Below, in pieces: positions 19,936-31,303 of a stretch of 64,000 nt of DNA. The stretch lies in contig CM065804.1 of NCBI GenBank assembly GCA_033398695.1, positions 34,983,501-35,047,500 of the forward strand, read 5' to 3'. Below the pieces are notes generated by a model. The model saw nothing but the letters and a program-made list of their open reading frames with translations, was not told where the DNA came from and did not search any database. The position numbers and the translations under genes are program-made. Source of the DNA: Orobanche coerulescens (Eukaryota; Streptophyta; Magnoliopsida; Lamiales; Orobanchaceae). Within the stretch, counting starts at the first letter, position 1. Each line of letters starts with the position of its first letter.

Positions 19936-22689
19936 TGTAACACCCCAAAAACGCGGCCATTACAGTGCAATGGACCCCACACTGGGACCCACCAGGCGAT
20001 ACCCAAAATACAGATTAAATACACAATACATGTGATACTGAAACACAATACATAGTACTTACTCCGATTAGGAGTTCACAGTAGTATGGCCAACGGCCTC
20101 ATTACACACAGGATCCGAAATACGAGTATAATCTATATGGAGATGGAATATACCTTAAATAACAATACATAGTCCACAATTAAAAATAAAGCGGAAAGAT
20201 AACATTACACGGTTCGAACAAAACAGGACAATAAAAGACTTGGGGACCCTGAACTAGTATCCTTCGAACCCTTTACCGTCACCATGATCTTTCCGTGCCT
20301 TGCCTTTTCCTCGACCTAAAATACAACACAAGTATTTCGCCCAACACAGGGTCAGATATACATGATAAATGATTTTTCAAGATATTATACAATTCACATA
20401 TATTAGATCTCAAGGAAAACAACCCGACTAATGAACATACCCCTCGGGCGTATGAACGGTTAGTCACAAAACGTCGAACACATCCAAATATATATGGGCT
20501 ATGAATGACCAAAATAGTATGGCTCAATGATGGACATCATAGTACGCCCGATCCGGAAATGTGTCAGTGCACATGTCCACCCCGTATACGGAATCCAGGA
20601 TATACGTGGGACAATGTACCTAATTAGCCTCATGAACTACGTCTCGTGTTCACAGTCCAATACGGAAACATCCACGCATGACTATATATGTGCCTGGCTA
20701 AAAATCCTACACAATGACCAATCAGAAGGCAGATATGATTCCGGAGATGTCACAATACAACATGACAACGAATTCAATAAATCACATATCCGATTAAGGA
20801 TCAATGATATCAATGGTTCGAAAGTGACGAACTTGGGAATGTATTCCCACGATGAAAATGGAACATCATCAAGAATAATATCAAACCACGGATCACAAAT
20901 TTATAAGTGTTTCACATACACGAAGCGCATAATCATCACAAGAATCCAAACATCATTATAACCAAGCAAGATAACTTGCCTCAATATGGAGGCGAGAATA
21001 GTCCTTCCTTGTCAAACGAATGAACGGTCCTCGACTTAATATCGGTTACTCGAACAATCAACCTTGTAAAGGATACAATCCATTCAATAACACATTCTCA
21101 TAACTATCGATGTCTAGTTCAGTGAATCGATATCCTAAATTCTATTCACTTAGTTCGACTATCTTTGTATTAATTCCATTTCAAAGATTCATACTAACTT
21201 CAATTTATACTCATTATTGGTTATCATTCAAGGTGTTCTCAATTATTCGTATGGTTCAAACGGATGAGAATTTATCAAGAACAATCATCAAGGAGAACTT
21301 CTCTAAAATTGATATGCCGATAGAATTTCTTAAAACAACATCAATATTTTGAAAGATATAATCCGAACAACTACGTTTCATAAAACATTGGTTAAAACGA
21401 AGGTTACTCGGTGATTATCCTTTGTTTAACAAATCATGAGTTTGTAAAATTAATACTATGTTCATCGGTTATGAGTTCACCAAGTTATGTTAATGATATA
21501 GTCGATTTATTCATCACAAGACTATCATGAAATCATCATCAAGGTGGATTAAACACCTCTGAATTAAATCTTATGTTGATATGATTCAATGTTTAACCAA
21601 TTTAGATGGTGATCTTAAGTTCATTTATTTTAGAATCTTCCTAAACATGATGGTTTGCTTCAATATAATGATAACAATCCTACAACTCAACCTATCTACA
21701 ATGAAACTAAGGATCATTATTGCTTAATGATGATAATAGTTCAGCAAGAAGAGTGAGTTTCTGTTAACCATGATTACTACTATTTAAAGCATCAAGAACA
21801 CATCACTACAAAACCCTTAATCATTATATTCATCATTAAGTTGTTAAAAGTTCAACTACAAACATGTTTAGCTTGATTTATTCATCATTAGATGAAGTAT
21901 ACTCTAACACTAACAGTATAACTACGAAACTATAGGGTGGACTCATATAACATACCTTCAGAAATGAAGAACACTACACCAAAATCACAAGAACACACTC
22001 TAAGCTTCAAGAATGACTCCAAACTTCCAATCAACAAGCTCCAAACCAAGATGTATAGCTCAAACACAAGTTGAAAGAAGGTAGAAGTGATCTAGGGAGG
22101 CAGGGGGATGTTTATACTGGAGAACTATCGAAGTTGGACGTGCAAAATGAAAGACACAAGTTGTCTTTTTATAACAGCACATGTGACTACGTACGTTATC
22201 ACATGCAGATAACGTACGTTAGCCTCATTACGTACGTTATACAGAAATGCGTTACGTACGTAATACACTATCATAGATTACTGGACTAAAATACGAACAT
22301 CATTATGTACGTTATGGCTTGAAGCCTTACGTACGTAATGTAGGTCAACTAGGTTGCCTCCAAAAGATCAGATATTCGAATCACGCCCGATCCCACACAC
22401 CGAAAGTTGAGATCGGATACGACTACAAGTATTACGTACATAAATATCACACTATAGCGTACGTTATGCTAAAGGGTTAGCGTACGTTAAACGCAGAATT
22501 ACTAGCCCAAAAATGCTCGTATCTATACAACGTTGAGAAATCAAATCATAGAGCGAGTGATAGTTATTACCAAGTGTATTATGATATATTTCAACATCAA
22601 TAAACATTAAACAAACGCAACCAGACTACAACAGTATTGAATCATCCGAATATTACAACAATAGGTAAGAATTTCCGTCGGAAATTACA
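19936..22689 (-). repeat. B 3' LTR (about 2.75 kb)
   Basis: It starts TGTAACACCCC and ends GGAAATTACA, followed by a purine tract on the minus strand. A block near 20430-20790 (CGCCCGATCCGGAAATGTG, GTGCACATGTCCACC, CTAAAAATCCTACAC) resembles family A LTRs and the F interior. A minus-strand TATA box lies at 22166-22173. No real gene is seen in it. Confidence 0.85.
22198..22489 (-). promoter_or_regulatory. ACGTACGT-type palindrome array, B LTR
   Basis: About nine copies of TTACGTACGTTA/TAACGTACGTTA-type palindromes, ending with two hybrids TAGCGTACGTTA (near 22455 and 22478). It occupies the same place as the TAGCGTGCGCTA arrays of the other families, 24 bp upstream of a TATA box in the sense direction. 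Confidence 0.72.
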
Positions 22690-22726
22690 TTCTTCCCCCT
22701 TAAAAGGAGTTTCATCCCCGAAACTA
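22690..22726 (-). other. B polypurine tract and stop-codon hairpin
   Basis: The minus strand reads TTTTAAGGGGGAAGAA before the LTR. The inverted repeat at 22708-22725 is the family's AGTTTCG...CGAAACT with one changed base, and overlaps the pol stop at 22724-22726. Confidence 0.68.
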
Positions 22727-24270
22727 AGGGGTAAGAAATTTGGGATACCTCTCTTGCATACTGCTCTCCGTCTCCCACGTGGCCTCCTTGACTCCATGTC
22801 ATGACCACTTAACTTTCAGTAGGGGAATCGTCTTGTTCCGTAATTATTTGATCCTCCTCTCAAGTATCCGTACGGGGCGCTCCTCATACGAATGATCCTC
22901 TGCTATATCGATCTCATCGAACTGAAGTATATGACTTGGATAAGCAACATATTTCCTTAACTGGGAGACATGGAACACTTTATGAATTCGGCTCAGAGCT
23001 GGTGGCAACGCCAGGCGATAGGCTAGATCGCCTACTCGTTCCAAAATCTCAAATGGCCCGACATATCTCGGACTCAGCTTTCCTCTCTTCCCAAAGCGAA
23101 AAACACCTCGAGTAGGGGACACCTTCATTAGAACATGGTCGCTGAACTCGAACTCAAGTGGTCGTCGGCGGTTGTCTACGTAAGACTTCTGTCGGCTTTG
23201 AGCTGTCAACAAACGACTCCTAATCAGAGCGATCTTCTCACGGGCTACTAACAACATATCGGGTTCCGTACCCAAGGTTTCATATGGATCGTCCCAACAC
23301 AGAGGGGATATACAATGACGGCCATACAACGCTTCATAAGGTGTCATCTGAATCGAAGCGTGCCAGCTATTATTATAAGTGAATTCCACCAAAGGTAGTT
23401 GGGCCTCCCAATCATATTTACAGTCAAGAGCGCATGCCCTTAACATATCCTCTAGGGTCTGGATAGTCCTCTCAGTCTGACCATCCGTCTGCGGATGAAA
23501 TTCTGTGCTGAAGTTCAATTGCGTACCCATCGCACGATGAACTGCTTTCCAAAAATGTGACACGAATCGCCCGTCACGATCTGATGCAATACTCTTAGGG
23601 GTACCATGTAACCTTACAATCTCTTTGATAAATAGCTGGGCCAATCTCTCGGGTCCCTATGTGTCTTTTATCTCCAAAAGTGGGCTGATTTGGTCAGACG
23701 GTCCACAATCACCCAAATCGCATTCATCCCTCGACGACTCATCGGCAAGCTAGTGATAAAATCCATCGATATGTCCTCCCATTTCCACTCGGGAATCGGG
23801 AGCAATTTCAGCATTCTTGCGGGTCGTTGATGCTCAATCTTAACTTGTTGACAGGTTAAACACCTCGAAACAAACTCTGTAACTTCACGTTTCATACTTC
23901 CTCACCAATACTATTGTTTCAAATCCTTATACATTTTGCTAGACCCCGAGTGAATGGAGTACGGGGTAGCATGAGCTTTTCTCAGGATAGAGTTCCTTAA
24001 TTCATAGTCTGTGGGTACACAAACTCGATTCCTGAAGCGTATCAATCCATCCTCGTGGATCAAAAATCCAGGTGCTTTCCCTTGAGTTACTTCATCCCGA
24101 ACTCGAGATAAGAATGGGTCCGTAACTTGCTTCGATTTAATTATATCCTAAAGGGACGATGAAATCTCAAGTGTACAGAGTTGTCCTTGAATACGTTGTA
24201 ACCAGACTTCAATTTCTGGCTTTGCCAACTCTAATTGCAATTTTCGCTGAACTGTCAAGCGGGTAAGCAT
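22724..24270 (-). pseudogene. pol: B integrase and chromodomain, broken
   Basis: The zinc-binding part has RCLTCQQVKIEHQRPA. The core has MDFITSLPMSRRGMNAIWVIVDRLTKSAH (23895-23668), then a frame shift at about 23660, and SDRDGRFVSHFW ... DGQTERTIQTLEDML (23644-22844). The catalytic Asp, Asp and Glu positions are present. The chromodomain-like tail is hit by a stop after LERRIK (22844-22846) and a TGA in KWS-stop-HGVKEATWE, ending at the TAG at 22724-22726. At least one more stop lies upstream of 23895. The copy is dead. Confidence 0.83.
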
Positions 24271-24794
24271 CTACTCCTGTACTGTTTTGCGACTCAACGC
24301 GTCGGCAATTACATTTGCTTTGCCCGGATGATAAAGGATCTCGATATCATAATCTTTTATGAGTTCTAGCCACCTTCTCTGCCTCATGTTTAACTCCTTC
24401 TGAGTAAAAATATACTTCAGGCTCTTGTGATCGGTAAAAATCCGACAAGTAACTCCATACAGATAGTGACGCCAGATTTTTAAAGCAAACACCACAGCTG
24501 TAAGTTCTAAATCATGGGTGGGGTAGTTGACCTCGTAAGGTCGTAGGTGTCTCGATGCATAGGAGATCACCTTCCCGTTCTGCATTAGTACACATCCAAG
24601 GCCCTGTTTAGACGCGTCACTATACACCACGAATCCTTTCGTTCCCTTCGGTAGAACCAAAATAGGTGCCGAAATCAACCGACTCTTGAGTTCATCAAAA
24701 CTCCGCTGACATGCCTCTGACCATAAATACTTCTTATCCTTCCTCAACAGATTAGTCATCGGTTGGGCAATCTTGGAAAAACCTTCCACGAACC
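24271..24794 (-). pseudogene. pol: B RNase H, split from RT by element C
   Basis: It starts at the C insertion site (GAACC at 24790-24794). Visible blocks are [108 protein letters not shown]. This 172-residue stretch is open, less decayed than the rest of B. The matching RT half is at 33284 onward. Confidence 0.87.
24790..24794. repeat. TSD of element C, left copy (GAACC)
   Basis: GAACC precedes the C LTR and recurs at 33279-33283 right after the other LTR. In B it encodes part of YYRRF (minus strand). Confidence 0.92.
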
Positions 24795-24958
24795 TGTAAT
24801 ACCCGTACTTTTACTGACTGTTTGGCCTTGCCGTTTTTCTTATTTCATCGCTCTGTAAACTCTTGGTGATGTTGTCGATATTGTTATAGAGCTTCATATC
24901 TTGTTTGGATCACAATCGTGTTGTTTAGACCTTGCGGAAGTGTCCTGGATCAGAGAAA

Positions 24959-25477
24959 TAACGCACGCTAGGCCTAGGCTAACGCACGCTAATTGTGCTT
25001 GAGTAGCGCATGCTAGCCTTGAGCCATAGCGCGCGCTAAGGGACCAGTAAGGTCAGAACCAGTAACTCGGACTGCTCTCTGGACTGGCGGTTAATGCGCG
25101 CTAGGAGTTCGTTAGCGAACGCTATTCGTGGTTAGTAGCGTACGCTAACATCCGTCCGTAGTGCACGCTAACGGGTTGGTCGGCAGAGGCAGTGAGGTTG
25201 TCAGGTTTTCTGGACTATCAGGTAACGTATGCTATGCTTCGGCTAGCGCACGCTAAAGCTGTTGCATAACGCACGCTAAGCTATAGCGGTAGCGCACGCT
25301 AAGGCTTGAGCAGGGCATAGGACAGTAGGTCCTAGACTCCAGTTACCTGACGCCACTTTTTGTCTAGCGCACGCTAGAGAAAGGCGGTTAGCGCACGCTA
25401 ACGGGGCCGGCAGAAGCCACTAGACTACCTGGTGACCTCGCTAGCGCACGCTAATGAAGGAAGCGTAGCGTGCACTA
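24959..25477 (+). promoter_or_regulatory. Palindrome array TAGCG-NN-CGCTA, C 5' LTR
   Basis: About 16 copies, most reading TAGCGCACGCTA on the plus (sense) strand; 10 have centre CA and one TG. The last copy ends 11 bp before TATATATT. Variants (TAACGCACGCTA, TAGCGAACGCTA, TAGTGCACGCTA) are point changes. Confidence 0.8.
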
Positions 25478-26092
25478 GACTAGGCAGATATATATTGGAC
25501 AGTTGACTTCCATTTCGTCATTTTTCATCCTTTTCACTTATTTCCGACGGGAGGAGATCGGGAGAGGCAAATTTGGGCGATTGGGAGTGATTCTTCTTCA
25601 GACAACAACATATTGGGTTGGAGAACAAGGATTTCACAACATCTAATCCATCCTAATGTCCAAATCAAGGTAAAAATCCTTAGAACCCTAGTTTTTTTGG
25701 GAATTTTGGGGTTTTTCCTAGATTCATCCGATTTATCCATTTTGAAGCTAGAGAACCTTGAGATTATGATGTATCTATTCCATATACATGCTTTTCCTAC
25801 GATTTTTCGGATTGGATTATGCCGTTTTCGGACTTGTGAGAGTTTGGGCGATTTTCCAACCTCTAGTTGTTTATCCGTGTATTTTCGGGAGTTTCATCGT
25901 GAATTATGAGTATAGATTATTGATTATCATATCCCTTACGAATCGTTTAGGTGCCAGAAGTGCGTTTTTGGACCTATCGAACTCATACTCTTTCCGTTCA
26001 ATTTCACGATGTCTCAAAGGCAAGTATATATTTATGATTATACGTTATCGACTTTGAAAGTAAGATATATGAATGGCATGATTGTTTTTTAT

Positions 26093-26244
26093 CCACTCTG
26101 GGGTGGGCCGACAGGTCCCCTGAGGGCTTCGTAGCCTTTGGTGCGATTCCACGGATGATTTGGGTTAACCACTCTGGGGCGGGCCGACGGGTCCCCTGAG
26201 GGTTCCGTAGCCTTTTGTGCGGTTCCATGGTTGATCATGTATGC
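26093..26244. repeat. 76-bp tandem duplication in C 5' LTR
   Basis: The unit beginning CCACTCTGGGG at 26093 repeats at 26169 with a few changes (CCGACAGGTCCCCTGAGGG / CCGACGGGTCCCCTGAGGG). The same pair is in the 3' LTR at 32580 and 32656. It lies downstream of the TATA box. Confidence 0.85.
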
Positions 26245-26795
26245 ATTTTTGTGATGCTATGAGATTTAGTTATTCCGGAATACTAGTCTTGAATTGATGA
26301 ATTGACGGTTACCTTTACTTTATTGTCGAGGAGTATTGTGTTTCATACTTGATATACTTGCACTAGCTATTTGACGGCTAACCCCTTTATGGGGGAAATA
26401 CTTTTTATGTATTTCAGGTTCCAGGAGAGCGGACAGGCAGGTATCGGGTCGGCATGAAGATGATGGGCAAGTGTGATACTGTGTCTTTCCTCCGGTTATG
26501 TTTTGAGTTTCTCCATTAAGTGTTGTTGTACTGGAATGGTTATTGAATACTCGAGTATTGTTTTCCATTTTCCTTGATGTTCCGGCCTGTGTTTGTCGAG
26601 GTATCGATTTGTATTGTGATGTCTTTGAATATATTGGATATGTTTTGAATACCCTTTGTATTGTTCTTCATTCCATTGTATGTAGACCTCCTCGATCAAA
26701 ATTTATAGTTGCGCGTATGTTTAGCCTTGTGGGTCCCACAGTGGGGCTCATGGCGCTGTAATATTCCCTGGATAACCTGGGGGTGTTACAGAATA

Positions 26796-26807
26796 TGGTA
26801 TCAGAGC
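26796..26807 (+). other. C primer binding site, iMet type
   Basis: TGGTATCAGAGC, a perfect match to the plant initiator Met tRNA 3' end, five bases after the LTR. The leader runs to the gag ATG at 27034. Confidence 0.9.
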
Positions 26808-27033
26808 TTAGGTCTATGGATACCTAGGCTGTCGGTATTTTGGGTCGATTGAGTCGTCATTTGTCCACAGTATCACTACTCTACCATCATCATAATGCGA
26901 CCGGTACTTGTAAGACCTCTTACTCTTCTAGTGTTTCCTTATTCGTTTTGCTTCTATTTTGGTATTCATGAGAATCGGTCACTTCGATGACGTGCGATTG
27001 AATTGTACTTACGTGCCTTTTGTGTTCTTCAGT

Positions 27034-27950
27034 ATGTCAGCTGGTAGGGGCCGAGGCCTTGGTCATGGTCGTGGACGTGGACGAGGACGTGGCGCGTCCG
27101 TTTCCCTCAATTCTGTTGCGGGGTCAACCAACCCCAGTTTGTCGAACTCGGTGCATCATGACACCGAAAGTCAGCACGACCAGTCGACTGGCCAGGGGAA
27201 CAGCGCGGACGTTGGAGTTGCGAATGTACTTCAACAATTGGCTAACCAGATGACCATTTTAGCCCAAACCGTTCAACTGAATAATCCGAACTTGAACGCG
27301 GATGCCTTGATTCAGAATGTGATCCGTATGCACCCTCCACAGTTTGGCGGTGCCACAGACCCGTTAGGTTGGGAAGATTGGCTAGCGGAGTTGGAGAAAA
27401 TTTTTGAAGCAGTTGATTGCCCGGAAGTGAGGAAATTACCGATTGCCCAGTATTTCCTCACTAAGGAGGCTGCTACATGGTGGAAAGTCATCAAGCCACA
27501 GGATCGTGTTGCCACGTGGTATGAATTTAAGGAGTTTTTGGAGACCGAGTTTTGTCCTTGGCCGGTGCGAGAGGGCCGAATCCGGGCCTTTTTTGAGGCT
27601 AAATCGCAGAATATTCCTGTCTCGCAAGCAATTGTAGAGTACAACCAACAATTGATCCACGTGCAGGATCAAGTGAGAAACGATCGTGATAAGATCCGTT
27701 ATTTTGATATGAGGATGAATATGGACTTGCGGTGGTACATGGCCGGATTTGCTTGTACCACACTGAAGGAATATCAGGACAGAGCTTTAGCCCATGATAT
27801 GTTAAGCCCCGACAACGATACCGTTGAAGAATCGAAGAAGCAGAAGGTTGCGGGGAATTTTCTGGCTCTAAGAGTTACGGCAGGGGCTGGAGACGGGTTC
27901 AGAACGCTGGAGGGGGGAACTCTAGCGTCGGTTCGGTACAACCATGGGTT
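27034..27950 (+). pseudogene. gag: C gag lacking its zinc knuckle
   Basis: The start chosen is the ATG at 27034 (MSAGRGRGLGHGRGRGRGRG), because the Arg/Gly-rich N-terminus matches related gags; an in-frame ATG at 26959 is further upstream. The gag domain includes RMHPPQFGGATDPLGWEDWL and YFLTKEAATWWKVIKP. After KKQKVAG the sequence goes within about 40 residues to the protease linker VYEMRRSDEP, in another frame. The CCHC zinc knuckles expected here (compare 14906-15442) are missing, which would impair RNA binding. Confidence 0.82.
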
Positions 27951-28629
27951 TATGAGATGCGTCGATCAGACGAACCCGATGCAGCGGTGGCTTCAGGTAC
28001 TATTAATATTTTATCTCATCCAGTCCGTGTGCTTTTTGATACGAGTGCTACGCATTCTTTTATTTCCTTGGAGTGTGTATGTCGTTTGAATATAACTTGT
28101 ATGAATGCTTGCGATCCCTTCATTGTGAAACTACCTAGGGGATAGAATTGTGGGAAACCAGGAGATTAAAGATTTTCCGGTGATTATATCTGGTATGGAA
28201 TGGTTATCGAATCTGATTGTAGTTGATATGATAGGCGAGGACGTGATCGTCGGCGAGGATTGGCTTGATAGTCACCAAGTAATTATGAATTACCGTACTA
28301 AAGTTATCACCATGATGACTAAAGATGGAACCGAGTACTCATTTTTGGGACGTAAATCGGGCCAATCCAAGTTACTTATCAGCGCCATGAAGGCCGTAAA
28401 AATTTTGAATAAAGGTTGTACGGGCTATTGGTGTTATGCCTTGAAAACGGAATGGAACAAAGTCAATTTCTCTTCGATCCCGGTTGTTAATGAGTATCCC
28501 GATGTTTTTCCAGAGGATCTCCCGGGATTACCGCCAGATCGGGAGATAGAATTTTCTGTGGAATTAGAGCCAGATGCGGCTCCAATTTCTAAGGCACCCT
28601 ATCGTATGGCACCTTCCGAGATGCAATAA
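27951..28629 (+). pseudogene. pol: C protease and RT N-terminus, DTG changed
   Basis: The protease reads VLFDTSATHSFIS: the catalytic Asp-Thr-Gly is Asp-Thr-Ser. A one-base shift near 28140 interrupts LPRG/DRIVGNQE. The rest (28150-28629) has VIVGEDWLDSHQVIM and DVFPEDLPGLPPDREIEFSVELEP, then a TAA at 28627-28629 (EMQ-stop-LKNQ). Altered active site and frameshift make it inactive. Confidence 0.83.
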
Positions 28630-29743
28630 TTAAAGAATCAGTTGGGAGAACTTCTGGAAAAAAGGTACATCAGACCGAGCGCTTCGCCTTGGGGCGCGCC
28701 CGTTCTTTTCTTGAGAAAGAAGGATGGTTCACTACGTTTGTGCATCAACTACCATGAGCTGAACAAAGTAACCATCAAGAACAAATACCCTTTGCCTCGC
28801 ATAGACGATTTATTGATCGATTCTGAAGCTGCGGTTTTCTCGACCGATTTAAGATCGGGGTATTATCAACTCAGGGTGAGAGAGTCCGACGTTCCGAAAA
28901 CGGCATTTCGGACGAGATATGGGCATTACGAATTTGTAGTTATGCCTTTTGGGTTGACTAATGCACCGGCGGTATTCATGCAATTAATGAATAAGATTTT
29001 CATCGAGTATCTCGATAGGTGCGTGGTCGTCTTTATTGATGACATTTTGATTTATTCTCGAGATAAAGAAGAACACGCCCGACACTTGCGTTTGGTACTA
29101 GATATTTTGAGAACCGAGCACCTCTATGCAAAATTCTAAAAATGTGAGTTCTGGTTGGAAGAAGTTATGTTTCTCGGCCATGTGATTTCGGCCGAAGGGG
29201 TTTGTGTAGACCCGCAGAAGATTGAGGCAGTGCTAGATTGGGCACCGCCTAAAAATGTTAAGGAAGTTCGTAGCTTTTTGGGCCTTGCTGGGTATTACCG
29301 TCGGTTTGTCGAGGGCTTCTCGAAACTCGCTCGGCCGCTTACGAAATTACTCCAGAAGACCGAAAAGTTTGTTTGGTCGGATGAGAGACAACAGAGCTTC
29401 GATGAGCTGAAGATACGTTTGACTTCAGCGCCGATTTTAACTTTACCACATGGTAGTGAGGGCTTTGCAGTTTATAGTGACGCTTCGGGACAAGGTCTTG
29501 GATGTGTGCTTATGCAGCATGATAAGACGATAGCTTTTGTGTCACGACAACTAAAGCCGTATGAGATGAATTATCCTACTCATGATTTGGAATTGGCCGC
29601 AATTGTCTTCGCACTCAAGATTTGGCGGCATTATTTGTATGGTTCTCCGTGTCGGATTTATACCAATCACAAGAGCCTGAAGTATATTTCAGTCAAAAAG
29701 AGCTGAATATGAGACAAAGACGTTGGTTAGAGTTGATAAAGGA
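28630..29743 (+). pseudogene. pol: C reverse transcriptase-RNase H, broken
   Basis: RT blocks are [61 protein letters not shown] and [10 protein letters not shown] with the catalytic FIDD near 29032. A TAA at 29137-29139 (AKF-stop-KCEFW) follows. RNase H has [15 protein letters not shown] and NHKSLKYIS, in the usual TDHKSL place Asn replaces Asp. A frameshift near 29695 and a TAG near 29744 separate it from the integrase frame. Confidence 0.85.
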
Positions 29744-29750
29744 TTAGAAT

Positions 29751-31268
29751 TTGGAAATTCTTTACCACCCCGGAAAAGCCAATGTCGTCGCGGATGCTTT
29801 GAGCCACAACTCAGCATCTCTTCAAATGCTCGAGGTTCTTACATCTCAGATGAAAATTCATCAGGATTTAATTGAGCAAGGGATAGAAGTTTGGCTTCAA
29901 CGAGTACAGGGACAGTTGTGTACTCTCGAAATTACTTCGTCCTTGGTTGATGACATCAAAGGGAAGCAGTGGAGTGACCCGATGATTTCTCAACTGAAGG
30001 AAGATGTAATTAAAGGAAAAGCTCCTGGATTTATGGTTCACGAGGATAGTATTCTAAGATTTCAGGGCAGGATTTGTGTTCCGAATGATCTAGAGCTGAG
30101 GCAGAGAATTCTCCGAGAAGCCCATGCTAAGCCTTACTCAATCCACCCCAGAACGAGTAAGATGTATAAGGACTTGAAACGAAATTTTTTGTGGAACAAC
30201 ATGAAGAAGGATGTCACGGAATTTGTACTACGGTGCTTGACGTGTCAACAAGTCAAGATCGAACATCAACGACCAGCGGCGTTGTTGAAGCCGTTTCCCA
30301 TTCCCGAGTGGAAGTGGGAAGACATCTCTATGGATTTCATCACTGGCATGCCGAGAACTTTTATAGCTGAGATCGTAAGATTTCACGGTGCCCCCAAGGC
30401 CATTGTTTCTGACCGAGACGGTTATTTCATATCGCATTTTTGGCAGGCCGTTCATCAGGCTTTGGGTACTGAGTTGAGGTTGAGCACTTCCTTTCATCCT
30501 CAGTCGGACGGTCAGACAGAGAGGATGATTCAGACGTTGGAAGATATGTTGCGAGCTTGTGCCTTATACTGGAGTAATGATTGGGAACTTCACTTACCAT
30601 TGATCGAGTTTGCCTATAATAATAGTTGGCATGCGTCGATCAAAATGGCACCATTCAAGGCACTTTATGGTAGGCAATGTAGGTTGCCATTATGTTGGGA
30701 CGAGGCTTCAGAACTAATTGGAACGAAACCAGATATGTTGATGGAGACTAAGGAAAAGATTTCCATAATTCGGGACCGATTGCTGACTGCCCAGAGCCGT
30801 CAGAAATCTTATGCTGACACTCGTCGTCGACCCTTGGATTTCGAAGTGGGGGATCATGTCTTACTCAAGGTGTCGCCGACCAGAGGGGTTTTCCGCTTAG
30901 GGAAAAAAGGGAAACTTAGTCCGAGGTATATCAGACCTTTCGAGATCTTGGACAAGGTTGGATATTTAGCGTATCCCTTGGCGTTACCTACAGCTTTGAG
31001 TCACGTCCATAGTGTTTTTCATGTGTCTCAGTTGAGAAAGTACATACCAGATCCGAGTCATGTTATCGACTATAGTGAGATTGACGTAGCCAAGGATATT
31101 ACCTTTCCGGAGAAACCCGTGAAGATCCTTGAGCGTCGCAAGAAACAACTTCGGCATAAGACCATTCCACTGGTTAAAGTGCAGTGGTCGAGACATGGAG
31201 TCGAAGAGGCGACTTGGGAAACGGAAGAGAAGATACGGTCGGAGTACCCCGAACTTTTTATTTCTTAA
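29751..31268 (+). pseudogene. pol: C integrase and chromodomain, core deletion
   Basis: An open 505-codon frame. It starts in the RNase H tail ([17 protein letters not shown]), then the zinc-binding region (HAKPYSIHP, CLTCQQVK), then the core. In the core, MDFITGMPR joins directly to TFIAEIVRFHG. Families A and B have about 30 more residues there (the GMNTIWVIVDRLTKSAHF block), so a segment between the first two catalytic Asp positions is deleted in frame. SDRDGYF and DGQTERMIQTLEDML remain. The end is a complete chromodomain-like block, KTIPLVKVQWSRHGVEEATW. The stop TAA (31266-31268) overlaps the hairpin before the PPT. Confidence 0.86.
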
Positions 31269-31303
31269 GTTTCGGGACGAAACTTCTTTTTAGAGGGGGA
31301 GAA
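31267..31303 (+). other. C stop-codon hairpin and polypurine tract
   Basis: AAGTTTCG-GGA-CGAAACTT (31267-31285) is a perfect 8-bp stem overlapping the pol stop. TAGAGGGGGAGAA (31291-31303) follows and abuts the 3' LTR. Confidence 0.85.

Larger units (their letters stand above)
24795..26790 (+). repeat. C 5' LTR (1996 bp)
   Basis: It starts TGTAATACCCG and ends GGGGGTGTTACA. It holds the palindrome array, a TATATATT box (25489-25496) and a 76-bp tandem duplication. Its end is the reverse complement of the start of element F's LTR, so C and F are related families. Confidence 0.92.

Noticed and set aside
20527..20961. 144-codon open frame in the B LTR
   Set aside because: It has no recognisable domain, is within U5/R-like LTR sequence and is not open in the related block at 53800-54130.
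26796..26807. tRNA-iMet gene fragments at TGGTATCAGAGC sites
   Set aside because: Only the 12 bases complementary to the tRNA 3' end are present, right next to LTRs; these are primer binding sites.
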